From assembly GCF_004211955.1 (NCBI RefSeq), contig NZ_RHJI01000007.1, positions 30,643-94,642 on the forward strand: a DNA stretch of 64,000 nt, written 5' to 3'. The notes under the pieces were generated by a model that was not told where the DNA came from, did not search any database, and was given only the letters and a program-made list of their open reading frames with translations. The position numbers and the translations under genes are program-made. Every line of letters starts with the position of its first letter. Position 1 is the first letter of the stretch. Positions 39,861-49,462 of the stretch are shown here, piece after piece. The DNA comes from Escherichia sp. E1V33 (GTDB lineage Bacteria; Pseudomonadota; Gammaproteobacteria; Enterobacterales; Enterobacteriaceae).

Positions 39861-40109
39861 CTGCATTCATATATGCTGTAGCGAGATAAACCCAGGCTGT
39901 AGTTTGCAGTCTGTATAAGCTATAGTGAGCACTCTCTATAAAATTAAACGATAGCGATAATGTATTTTTTCTTTATTTTATAATGACATACGGATGCCCT
40001 TATAGATTCATACAGGTGTATACACAGGTTACGCACAGCATATCAACAGCTGTTTTCTTGTGCTATTAGCTCGGTTATATGGACTGGGTGCCCAAACTTG
40101 GAGCTGATT

Positions 40110-41120
40110 TTGGAAAAAGATATTGATATTAAAGATTTTTTTGATGAAGTAGATAAGCGAACAGGAGAAGTTGTATCTCTTACTCCGAACGCTAATAACA
40201 CTGTACAGCCTGTTGCGCTAATGCGCCTGGGGGTATTTGTGCCTACCCTCAAATCGCTTAAAAACAGTAAAAAAAATACACTCTCAACGACAGATGCCAC
40301 TGAAGAGTTGACCAGACTCTCACTTGCTAAGGCTGAGGGTTTTGACAAAGTGGAAATCATTGGCCCGCGACTGGATATGGACAATGATTTCAAAACCTGG
40401 GTGGGAATCATACATTCTTTTGCAAAACATAAAGTTATAGGTGATAAGGTTCAGCTTTCGTTTGTTGAATTTGTAAAGCTTTGCGGGATCCCGTCAAGCC
40501 GATCGTCTAAAAAGCTTCGTGAACGTATCAGCCCTTCCTTAAAACGGATTGCCGGGACAGTCATTTCGTTTACCAGCCAGACTAAAGAATATACGACGCA
40601 TTTGGTTCAATCCGCGTACTACGACACAGCTAAAGATATCGTCATACTCCAGGCTGACCCCCGATTATTTGAGCTTTATCAGTTTGACCGAAAAGTTCTG
40701 TTGCAGTTAAAAGCGATAAACGCGCTTAAGCGGCGTGAGTCCGCGCAGGCTCTGTACACCTATATCGAAAGCTTGCCCAAAAATCCTGCACCTATCTCAA
40801 TAGCGCGTTTGCGCGCCAGGCTAAACCTGAAATCGCCTGTTTTTTCGCAAAATCAGACGGTTCGCAGGGCAATGGAGCAGCTGAAAGAGATCGGATATCT
40901 GGATTACACGGAGCTGCAACGTGGACGGAGTGTGTATTTTAACGTGCATTATCGCAGGCCTAAGTTAAAAGCTCCCCGCTCTGATAGTGAAGCCTATGAA
41001 CAACCTGAGCATACAAATGACTCGGTTGATCCTTCTCTGATTGAAAAAGTTAAGTTACTAGAAAAGCTGGGGATTGATCTCAAAGATTTGGAAGCTCTTT
41101 TGAACCTTCGTAAAACATAA
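40110..41120 (+). CDS. repA: Replication initiator RepA (RepFIB-like, Rep_3 family)
   Basis: A Rep_3 initiator of about 336 residues, very close to RepFIB RepA, including the blocks [28 protein letters not shown]-like [58 protein letters not shown] and [20 protein letters not shown]. It has two winged-helix domains and binds iterons to start plasmid replication. No ATG fits. A TTG at 40110 has GGAG six bases upstream and is preferred over a TTG at 40098. Non-ATG starts are plausible for low-level initiators. Confidence 0.93.
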   Translation: MEKDIDIKDFFDEVDKRTGEVVSLTPNANNTVQPVALMRLGVFVPTLKSLKNSKKNTLSTTDATEELTRLSLAKAEGFDKVEIIGPRLDMDNDFKTWVGIIHSFAKHKVIGDKVQLSFVEFVKLCGIPSSRSSKKLRERISPSLKRIAGTVISFTSQTKEYTTHLVQSAYYDTAKDIVILQADPRLFELYQFDRKVLLQLKAINALKRRESAQALYTYIESLPKNPAPISIARLRARLNLKSPVFSQNQTVRRAMEQLKEIGYLDYTELQRGRSVYFNVHYRRPKLKAPRSDSEAYEQPEHTNDSVDPSLIEKVKLLEKLGIDLKDLEALLNLRKT

Positions 41121-43482
41121 GCTGTAGTCAGTAGAATGGACTGAATACTCACTATAGTTTATGTTTAATCGGATAGTGTCTTTCGATTTTGCAACGCTGA
41201 TATCTTCAGTTTTTTATATAACTAGCTGAAAATTAATGTGTTTTATACATCCCCTCTCATTCTTACATCAATAGTGGTGCTGTTCTGCATCACTATTGAT
41301 TTCTTTTAAGCCTGGTTTTACATAGGATTTTGACGACCTTTGCTCTGCTCAATGGTGTTTGCATCAAGTTAAGGATTACTGATTTAAATATAATAAGTAA
41401 TAAGCAGATTAAAAAGTAAACACAAATGCTATTAATGCAATATAAATCAGATAGTTACTTGTTTTTTGCCTTAGTGCTTATACTCGCTATAGCTTATATT
41501 AATCTTAAAAATCGACACTACTCCCTCTCTATAGTTTATGTTACTACCTATAGTATATGTTACTCTCTATAGTTTATATTGCTGCCTATAGTTTATTTAA
41601 ATGAAACTAACGTACTGATATGCTGAGAAACATCAGCTAAAGAAAAGATAAAGACAGGAAAGCTCAGAGGCCAAAGTTCGGGACGTGGTTATCATGTAAG
41701 AGTGTAAGAAAGCTGATAAAGTGCTTATGACACACTGTTATATTGGTTTGAGCGATGAGGATATAATGTTGTCTGATTAACGAAAGTGCCTGTTATATCT
41801 GTATCATTTATCATATGTATTTTTATATCTATATGTTATTTCAAAATAACAGAGCTAATCTGAAGATATCTCTTACAACATCTGTTCTCTCTATAGCTTA
41901 TGCATCATGATCTGGTTCAGATTGCTTTGATAGCTCTGGCTTCTTGCTCTTTTGAGCGTACGAATGTTTGTGCAATTTAAAATCAATATATGAATAAACA
42001 ATAAATAATTCAAAACGATAACTATATCCTGGCATTCTAGGTTAGAGCCTGGTGATGATCATACTTATGCTCATGCATATTAAAGATGCTTATTACTCAC
42101 TGTAGCTTATTTATCCTTAATAAGTATGTTCTGTCTATAGTTTATCATAAGGACAATCCTTCATTATCCTGGTCAGCCAGAGTATAAGATTACTATCTAT
42201 AGTATTAATTTGAATTGGTCTTTTATAGAAATGACATCAAAACTTGAACCGTCTTTTCTGGCTAATTACCCTTTAATTCTGTTATTCATATGTGTGTTAT
42301 TCTTTTTTGATTCATATCAGTCTGTAAGTTGAAAAGCTTCCCCCATGATGTCGCCCGATTTTTAGCAGGCTATTTAATTGTTTTCTTCTTGTCATTATTA
42401 ATTCATTCCTTACGTTCTTAGCCCGCTGTATGAAGATAGCTTTTCTTTGATCGAGATGCTTAGTCCTTTTTTTATGTCATATGTGGAAAGGTACTCCATT
42501 TAATATGGCTGATATGTGGACGTAGTATCCATTTCTGCCATATTTCTCATTGGTAAAAAAAATTATAAAGTTATGTATGAAATAATAGTTTGCACTGAGT
42601 AACCGTGTGTCGATTTCACCCTGAAATCGGTAGTAAAAAACGCTATAAATCAAAGCTTTATTTGTGTTTTCTCTATGGCGAAATCACCAGGGTGAAGAGG
42701 GCTGAAATATCATTCAGTGATTGTTAACACATTATACCTATTGTGACTCTCGACTCATTGGCGCCGGAACTGAAAGTGGAAATTACGGATTGAGTTCTGA
42801 CCTCAAATTTTTGGGCTATAAAGTCTGTTGATGCGCTTTTCTTACTGCCTGCAAATAGCTACCTGGTCGCTTTATCAATAAAAATCTCACTTAACATTGT
42901 TAAATGATGAAACGTTGTTATAAAACGTATCTGTTAAAGGTGTGGACCAACGTATGGTTAATGACTGACAGAGGAACCTTAAGTACACGAATGCTAATGT
43001 TGACGATTTCAACCTGAAATTTTTTGAAAAAATTCAGTAAATCAATGGATTGCTTACACTGAAGGTTGGCGAAAGATTTTAATCATCATGAATGAAAAAG
43101 GCGGTTCAGTAGAACATGAAATCGCTTTGTATAAGTCAGCATGACTAAATGGCAGATTACAGTAAGGCAACAACCTGATAGAAAAGAGCTTTATTTCGGA
43201 ATGTAATGGCTACTATGTACCAATAATCCTTCATGTACTTTTCAGGTATGTAGGCAAAAAACGTTTAGATAAATACTGAACTGTTCACCTTGCGACAGTA
43301 TTGCCATGATGGCTGTTTGACCCAGTTTTTATTTTATTAACGTTAACGTTGGAAAATCTGAATAAAAGAACCGTAAGGATTAAGCGTCGGGATCGCAACT
43401 GATGATGTGTTCTGTGCTTGTTAAGTCGTGTTAAGACATATCAGCTTAGTGTGCCGATCCTTTTGAAGGGAGAAAATCGCAT
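41121..43482. other. Non-coding replication-origin region
   Basis: A 2.3-kb stretch without a credible gene, very AT-rich. The first 1.1 kb carries the scattered CTATAGTTTAT iterons. The rest shows two short symmetric TTTCACC/GGTGAAA-like blocks (around 42612-42631 and 42678-42698). No antisense RNA could be identified. Confidence 0.6.
41152..42210. repeat. RepA iterons downstream of repA (origin)
   Basis: The core CTATAG(T/C)TTAT recurs at 41152, 41487, 41529, 41548, 41567, 41586, 41891, 42100 (CTGTAG variant), 42135 and 42197. Four copies, 41529 to 41586, are tandem with an exact 19-bp pitch (about two helical turns). All lie in the same orientation. This arrangement is as expected for the iteron-controlled origin of a RepFIB-type replicon. 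Confidence 0.8.
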
Positions 43483-44904
43483 ATGTCAGAAAAATATGTC
43501 CAGGTATGCTCTACTGTATGTGCGATGAGTCATTTAGAAACCGCTGCATTGGATGGAATTGAAACGTATTCGACAAAATATCAGCTGGATGTTGCAGGGG
43601 TAAACGTCGATTTTAGCAGGGCTGATGCTATTGCTGATTATGCAATTCATAACTGTCTCAATATTATCATGCGTACAATTAGCCCTGATTTTGGCAAGGC
43701 GCAGAAAAAAGAAGCGAAGGTAATTGCTGGTTTATTAATGGTATCTTCGCAAATAGCAAAACTATCTGAAAGCGCAGAAAAAGAACTTGCTCAACAAAAC
43801 TATGTTGAAGCATTGCGTCACCTGGTCTCACAGGCCTGTCTCAGTTTGAGTTTATTGGTATCTACAAATGATAAGTCTGGTTACGGCAACTACCGGCTAT
43901 TATGCCGATTGCTGGATATAGCAAAAAATTCTGATTGCCGACAGCGGTTGTTGAAGAGGTTTCAGTTAGTAGACGCATACTTTACTATGTGTAGCGTTGA
44001 TGACCATTGTGTAAAAAAATTAGGGATTAACGGGACATTAGCTTTTCGTAGTGAGACGTCATCACATTATTGCGATGACCTGCCAATACTGGTTCAATTT
44101 CCTGTTCAGGTGGTAGATGTAAGCAAAGAACCTTACGCTCTGTCACTTATCAAAAAATATCATTATCCGGCCTTCCCTGAATCCACAATTGAAGGTGATT
44201 TTGTTGTTAATGCTCGAATCGCAGAAAAATTAGAGAAAACTCGCCAACAAGCTTTAATACGTTCAAAACGTTACCAGAAAGCAAATGATAAGCTCAATGA
44301 AGCAATTAAAATATTACTGCACGATATAACGCGAGGCATTTCTGGTATTTTCGAACTGAATGGGGGAGAGGGGGATTTTAGGGAAATTTATCAATATATA
44401 GATGTTGTAAAAAAGGAAAATGAAAACAGAAACGAAGAGTATCAAAAGTGGCAAAAATCATCCTTGCAATATATAGAATATGCGAAAAAATTATTAGATA
44501 ACACATTGATTATACAGAATAATATACAGAACATCTTTGCGATAGTTGCAGGGTTGGAAGCATTGGGTACTGATTATGTTACAGTAATGGAAAAATATCT
44601 TGAATCAAAAGGTTTGATAATAGATGGTAATGATAAAATCAAATCAAAATTCAGGATCCCTGCTATCTCATTAAATGGAAATTTAATAGAATACAATATT
44701 GAATGCGGTTCAGTAATATCTATTCTTGCTGAGGCTGAACGTTGTTATTCAGGTAGTGAGAAAACTAAATTTATATGTAAGAGTAATGATGTTATTCCTG
44801 TAGTTGATCCTTCTCTTTATTTTGAAGTTAAACAGATCATTGAGTTAGTAACTAATTATAAGAATAGTGCTTCTGAACTTATAAGGTCTATTAGCTCAGG
44901 TTGA
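43483..44904 (+). CDS. Orphan 473-residue protein
   Basis: Begins at an ATG with GGGAG upstream. No signal peptide or membrane helix; I do not recognise it. Residues about 240-345 are helical and highly charged with coiled-coil character (KLEKTRQQALIRSKRYQKAN, ENENRNEEYQKWQKSSLQYI). The first 200 residues are rich in Cys and Leu helices. The gene is AT-rich relative to the flagellar block and has no operon partner. Probably cytoplasmic. Function unknown. Confidence 0.7.
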   Translation: MSEKYVQVCSTVCAMSHLETAALDGIETYSTKYQLDVAGVNVDFSRADAIADYAIHNCLNIIMRTISPDFGKAQKKEAKVIAGLLMVSSQIAKLSESAEKELAQQNYVEALRHLVSQACLSLSLLVSTNDKSGYGNYRLLCRLLDIAKNSDCRQRLLKRFQLVDAYFTMCSVDDHCVKKLGINGTLAFRSETSSHYCDDLPILVQFPVQVVDVSKEPYALSLIKKYHYPAFPESTIEGDFVVNARIAEKLEKTRQQALIRSKRYQKANDKLNEAIKILLHDITRGISGIFELNGGEGDFREIYQYIDVVKKENENRNEEYQKWQKSSLQYIEYAKKLLDNTLIIQNNIQNIFAIVAGLEALGTDYVTVMEKYLESKGLIIDGNDKIKSKFRIPAISLNGNLIEYNIECGSVISILAEAERCYSGSEKTKFICKSNDVIPVVDPSLYFEVKQIIELVTNYKNSASELIRSISSG

Positions 44905-45723
44905 TTTGGCTGTTACTGATTATTTATAAGAACCCGAGCAGCTAATGTCTGGCTCATATCTTTCTCTATTCCTGATGTTATGGATGACTTGCTGATCAGG
45001 GGCTCATGGGCAATGCCTGACTTAGCGTTGACTCATTAACCATTTGAATAACTCCCCGGTAATTACCCGAATTGACATAAATGTGCCATTGGTAGAATAT
45101 TCCAGTGCTGTAGTAAATCTGCGGCCGGGATTAGCCTCCCGACAATCATCGTGCCATATACCGCATTAGCGGTTTTTTTATGCCCTAAGCATGGTCACTT
45201 TCGCATATGATGGGTGTACAGGGGCGAAGGCATTCGCGCCGGTTTCATGATGTCCGGTAGGCTAACCCTGTACGGCTCACTACTTTCTCAATACCTTCGC
45301 ATCGATATCAACACATAACGCTTAACGTGGATTTGTATTGATTAACTAAAACTGGCCATCTCTCAACCAGTTAAGGTGATTCAAGATAGCGTGTATCCAG
45401 GACCACCGCGTTTATACCCATGGTGGGCAGCTGGCAACTAACTACCCCTGTTCTTTCGTGAGCCGCCATCAGGCTATAGTCCCATCATTACACCCTTCAT
45501 GGTTGTTATTGTTGCGATACTTTTTACGCCATCGGCTGTCATGTTCTGTGGAGAGCATATTATCTCTGTTCAGATGGCCAACGACACTTTCTGGTTACCT
45601 ACCGTTTAGCGCATGACCTCAACCCTTTAGAATTTTCCCCCTGGGCCGATTTGTACAGTGAGTCAATGTACATTGCGGCAGCGATCCTCATTGCAGTCGT
45701 ATAACCACTGAAGAAGGTATGTT
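44905..45723. other. Gap with a terminator and a decayed gene
   Basis: No intact gene. A terminator lies at 45160-45179. From about 45448 to 45609 an open plus-strand frame without a start reads LFFREPPSGYSPIITPFMVV and on to a stop; neighbouring frames upstream also read protein-like segments interrupted by stops, so this is probably a decayed phage- or satellite-type gene. Confidence 0.35.
45160..45179 (+). terminator. Intrinsic terminator
   Basis: ACCGC pairs with GCGGT around a four-base loop, followed by TTTTTTT. Short but GC-rich stem, in the gap after the orphan gene at 43483. Confidence 0.55.
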
Positions 45724-45909
45724 ATGTCCCGGTCCATGATTATTGTAAATCAAAGTAAATATGTTGAGATGAGAAGCAATACATCACAGTTATTGTGGGA
45801 TGAGGTAGCGTACACAATCACAGTAATGGCGACTGTATTTATGGGGAAGTTACCTTGCCTTAACATCATTTGGGATAAGCATCTTCCCGAAGATATCGTT
45901 TACAGATGA
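45724..45909 (+). CDS. Small ORF translationally coupled to the bactofilin gene
   Basis: A 61-residue frame with GAAGG upstream of its ATG. Its stop overlaps the next start as ATGA. No recognised domain; middle part moderately hydrophobic (YTITVMATVFMGKLPC). The overlap suggests real co-translation with the bactofilin, but the peptide may act only as a leader. Confidence 0.45.
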   Translation: MSRSMIIVNQSKYVEMRSNTSQLLWDEVAYTITVMATVFMGKLPCLNIIWDKHLPEDIVYR

Positions 45910-46619
45910 TTTCACCGATGAACTCTATTTCTCATAATTATACAGCGAACAACATGTTTCTGAATGCGGGAATCATTTCCTGGAGTCTGGCATTATTTTT
46001 CTGGTATTCAGGAAAGTTTTTTATCGCAGTGATATTGTTTTTTCTCATAATTTTTTCTTTCTCAACGCATTTTTTACAGAAAAGGATACTCATGATGTTT
46101 AACAAATCTAAGGCAGCAAAAGATAAATTAGAAATACTTTCAACACCGGAAAGTGTTGTAGACGTCGGTAGTACTGTAAAAAAAATGGAAAACAGAAATT
46201 CAGCTAATGAGACAGGGACAGATAGCACGGTTATTGCCAGTGATGTCGTCTTTGATGGCAATATAAATTCTAATAAACAAATATACATCTATGGTTGTGT
46301 GAATGGGAACGTAATTGCTAAGGATGGGTTGGTGAAAATAATGCGCAATGGTGTCGTGGAAGGAAATATTACCAGCCGGGAGTTAATTGTGGATGGTAAT
46401 ATAAAAGGGCATTGTCAGTCTGATTCTGTTGATATTTATGAAAATGGCCGTCTGGATGGAACATTGGTTTATATTTCTTTATCTATTAAGAAAGGTGGTG
46501 TTTTTACAGGTAAAGCTGAAGTATTAACTCAGGCTCCCGTAAAACAAAAAATTGTCGAGCTAAAAAGTGAGAGCGTCACTGTTGTTCCAGAAAAATGTGC
46601 ATCACGCGAGAAGCGATAA
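45906..46619 (+). CDS. Membrane-anchored bactofilin (CcmA-like)
   Basis: A 237-residue protein. Residues about 17-55 form a hydrophobic hairpin or two membrane helices (NAGIISWSLALFFWYSGKFF, IAVILFFLIIFSF). Residues about 105-205 are a bactofilin domain with the repeated beta-helix pattern: STVIASDVVFDGNINSNKQI, YGCVNGNVIAKDGLVKI, VVEGNITSRELIVDGNIKGH. Bactofilins polymerise into cytoskeletal scaffolds; a membrane-anchored type (CcmA of Proteus mirabilis) affects cell shape and swarming. The start may be the ATG at 45906 or 45918. A strong terminator lies at 46844. Confidence 0.85.
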   Translation: MISPMNSISHNYTANNMFLNAGIISWSLALFFWYSGKFFIAVILFFLIIFSFSTHFLQKRILMMFNKSKAAKDKLEILSTPESVVDVGSTVKKMENRNSANETGTDSTVIASDVVFDGNINSNKQIYIYGCVNGNVIAKDGLVKIMRNGVVEGNITSRELIVDGNIKGHCQSDSVDIYENGRLDGTLVYISLSIKKGGVFTGKAEVLTQAPVKQKIVELKSESVTVVPEKCASREKR

Positions 46620-46843
46620 TCTGCACATGGTTGCAATTTAAGAACTGTAACTGGTGAAAGTGCCTGGTCAGGATTTACAACAGACAGGTAATCGATTCCT
46701 GCTATGAACGTTAAACGCTTCAGATTTCCTGGAGCATAAAAACGAGCGAAATGCAGTAAGATTGTACCTCAAACGTCCTCATTCGTACGGTCTGGTGTTG
46801 CAGACAGGTTTGGTAAGGATAAGGACTGTATGGATAGCGCAAG

Positions 46844-46869
46844 AAAGGATCTTTATAAGATCCTTTTTT
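46844..46869 (+). terminator. Intrinsic terminator after the bactofilin gene
   Basis: A perfect 10-bp stem (AAAGGATCTT with AAGATCCTTT, arms 46844-46853 and 46857-46866) with a three-base loop and T run. The match would also serve transcription from the right. Confidence 0.75.
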
Positions 46870-46953
46870 ACTGCGTGTATTTTGATAATTTTAGTGGTTG
46901 TTTACTTTACAATAATGAAAATGACAGTGAGCAAAGGAATTTAACCTTTCTCA

Positions 46954-47596
46954 CTACTTGGCTATAGGCTCGCCATAGAATGCTACTGCCTGAACGATAT
47001 ACCCAGAATCAGTGAGCTGATCTAGTCTATTATTCTCTGCACAATAAAATTCATCGTTTTCAGCCGTATAAATGCGACAGTAACCATCTAACTGTGGTTC
47101 TAATTTCCATCCAACATTAGCCAATGTGCCCCATTCCTGATAAAGGCCGGTATTAACCTCGCGCCTGTTATATTGTTCATAATTGTTCAAATCGGAATCA
47201 TTCATATCGCGCCGTGCTGGAAGTTGTCCCTTTACACTTGCAATCCATGTTAAAGCCCCTTCTTTTGTGTGATAAATTTTATTGCTATATTTAAAATAAC
47301 GTTTTACAGTAAAGGTATATCCTGACAAAAATTCACTAAGCAAAAATATAAAACGATTTACTACAACAACTTTCATCCACGTTCGGAAAGGTCACTGTGC
47401 CATCCTGACTAACAGTCAGTATTTTATCAGGAATACACTTCCAGGCTACGTTAGTATTGTTGGCCGGGTCATCATCAATGACCATCTTAAAGGTAGCACC
47501 AGGGAACAGAGTGTTAGGAAAATGATAATCATCAATCATATAATTTTTAATATCAAAAATATATCCATCCACTAAAACACCGGTAATTGCATTCAT
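46954..47596 (-). pseudogene. Ig-like (Big_2) plus C-type-lectin-like protein, frameshifted
   Basis: Begins at an ATG at 47596 with GAGGGG upstream. The first ~85 codons read a Big_2-like Ig domain (LFPGATFKMVIDDDPANNTN, VSQDGTVTFPNV). It then hits a stop after FYIFA, but the +1-shifted frame continues with SEFLSGYTFTVKRYFKYSN. That is followed by a lectin-like segment resembling the C-terminal domain of invasin/intimin-type adhesins (ALTWIASVKGQLPARRDM, GLYQEWGTLANVGW). A one-base change in the A5 run at 47342-47346 would restore one continuous frame. No signal peptide. Possibly a decayed cargo or surface protein, or a sequencing error. Confidence 0.6.
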
Positions 47597-48078
47597 AAAC
47601 AACCCCTCATTGCTGGTAAAATTAATATTTTTATTCCTGTAGAATGGAACACTATGGATATTAATAAAATTAAATGAAATCCGATGTTATTTATGGCTTA
47701 TATACTAACCTGTTTATGGTTATCTTATCGTTCATTCAATCTTATGTACTGTATAATTTATTACCATAGGAATAATAATTATTATATCCTTATGGTGAAG
47801 TCTATAAATATCGTTTTAAATCATTTGGTTAATTAATTTGATAGGTATAAAGTGGTGTGCGATATAGAAATAATTTGATATGTCTGGTGAATTGTTCTTC
47901 TCGATGATCGCATAAGTGTTCCCCGTTTCCGGGCGGTCTCTCTCCAGAGAGAATGATGGATATATATGACGCTTTCTAAGCACATATCCATTGGAGGGAG
48001 AACTCCAGTCCGTCCAGTATAAGGATGTACTGAAGTCCTCCCTGCTTTTGTGTGGTCAGCATACGGAATCGGAACGCC
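47597..48078. other. AT-rich gap
   Basis: No gene seen. It contains the upstream region of the Ig-like pseudogene and, on the other side, the end of the NlpC/P60 gene. Confidence 0.4.
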
Positions 48079-48618
48079 TCAGGAAATCATCAGACGTCTT
48101 GCTCCCAGATAATGACGGCGGTAAAAATCTTTTTCCAGGCTGACAATTTTGACATTTTGCCCTGTATGTGGCGCTTCTATGAAATGTCCATTTCCCACAT
48201 AAACACCGACATGATCGACACGTTCCCCATGTATTGAGAAAAATACCATGTCACCAGGTTGTAGAAGCATATAAGGAACATGGTGTGCCTGTGGCATGGA
48301 ATACATGCCGGCGGCGGTCCTGGGAAGGGTAATGTGAAAATTCTTACGCCACGCGTACCAGATAAGACCACTGCAATCAAATCCGGTTTCAGGGGAAGCG
48401 CCTCCCCAGCGATATGGCTTACCCAGTTGTGCCATCAGCGTATTAATGAAGACTGTATTGGGCGACAATTTATGCTGTCTTGTCGAGTGGGATGTTTTTG
48501 TTTTGCGATGATGATTGACGACAGGAGTGTGTCTGATGTGGTGTACCGGCGATGCCAGTGTTGAGGCATGGTAACCTAACATCAGTAAAAACAATAAAGA
48601 ACGATGATGTCGATACAT
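48079..48618 (-). CDS. NlpC/P60 peptidoglycan endopeptidase
   Basis: A 179-residue exported cell-wall hydrolase. Signal peptide residues about 1-22 (LLFLLMLGYHASTLA). A His/Lys/Thr-rich linker follows, then the NlpC/P60 domain from about residue 55 with catalytic Cys82 (GFDCSGLIWYAW), His136 (RVDHVGVYVG) and His151 (IEAPHTG). It resembles the E. coli MepS/YafL group that cleaves D-Glu-mDAP type peptide bonds. GAGAGG precedes the start. On plasmids such enzymes can serve conjugation or surface assembly; which applies is not clear. Confidence 0.88.
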   Translation of the reverse strand: MYRHHRSLLFLLMLGYHASTLASPVHHIRHTPVVNHHRKTKTSHSTRQHKLSPNTVFINTLMAQLGKPYRWGGASPETGFDCSGLIWYAWRKNFHITLPRTAAGMYSMPQAHHVPYMLLQPGDMVFFSIHGERVDHVGVYVGNGHFIEAPHTGQNVKIVSLEKDFYRRHYLGARRLMIS

Positions 48619-49462
48619 AATGTAGACCTCTCGTTAATATGTAGAAATTCCGATGCTGTAAATTCATCCGATGATTTCTTTAAGATCTCTTTGAACCCGG
48701 GAGTTGGCACGATGTGAAAAACTGTTAACTCTGGACCGGCTTTTGAACGGGTAGAAAAGATCGGATTTTGTTCGTCTATCATTGCAACGGGAGACTGGAA
48801 TATCCTGATGGTGTCGTGATGAAATTCTGATGGGAAGTCATAAAGCAGGAGCTGTTACAATGAATCTGCTTTCCTATTCAGTGATGGATTAGAACGTGAA
48901 ATACGAATTGTGTTTTCTTAAAGTAATTTACTGTTTGGTGTGACTATTTTTGTATATCATCAATGGTTTATTTGTTAATGAATTGTACGGTGGTGGTGAT
49001 TTTATTTTACATAAGGCTAAAATATGATGTTTGATAAAAAATCATAACTGAATGAATTTAAATAAACATAAATAAAATAATGTGCAAAATACGGAAAATA
49101 TGAGAGTCCTGCGTAACACAGGAATGGCGTGCTTGTAAGTCGTAAATTAAATACACATTGTCGTTTATGTAAGTTATATTCATTAAAATCAATAAGTAAG
49201 CATTGTCTGATGCTGGACATGGTAGTGCTGAACCAGCCTCAGAGTATTAAAAAAAGATTATTAGTTACTGCGATTAATATCCGTGAACTTACCGATTGGT
49301 TAGGTGTCTTGAGTTATAGGAAACAATCTGTTTCGGCATCGATTAAATATCAGAATCTCCCTTCGTGATAACTACGCACTATTTTTTGGGGGCGATGCCT
49401 GTATATAGCTTCGGTGGGATTTTTATTAAAAACAATTCATTCTTTTGGCCAGGAAAATAAAA
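48619..49462. other. AT-rich gap with one doubtful ORF
   Basis: A 79-codon plus-strand frame (49129-49368) from an ATG/GTG-poor start shows no family features and lacks a ribosome site; probably chance. Otherwise non-coding, with the promoter region of the TraF-like gene. Confidence 0.3.

Noticed and set aside
42612..42700. TTTCACC and GGTGAAA-like blocks resembling P1 parS boxes
   Set aside because: Some words match P1 parS heptamers, but spacing and B-boxes do not fit and the site is 33 kb from parB; chance matches are likely in AT-rich DNA.
46762..46944. 60-codon ORF with a hydrophobic C-terminal half
   Set aside because: It runs through the perfect terminator hairpin at 46844-46869 and has no ribosome site; the hydrophobic stretch comes from T-rich DNA.
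49129..49368. 79-codon plus-strand ORF before the TraF-like gene
   Set aside because: No ribosome site and no recognisable protein features; AT-rich chance frame is more likely.
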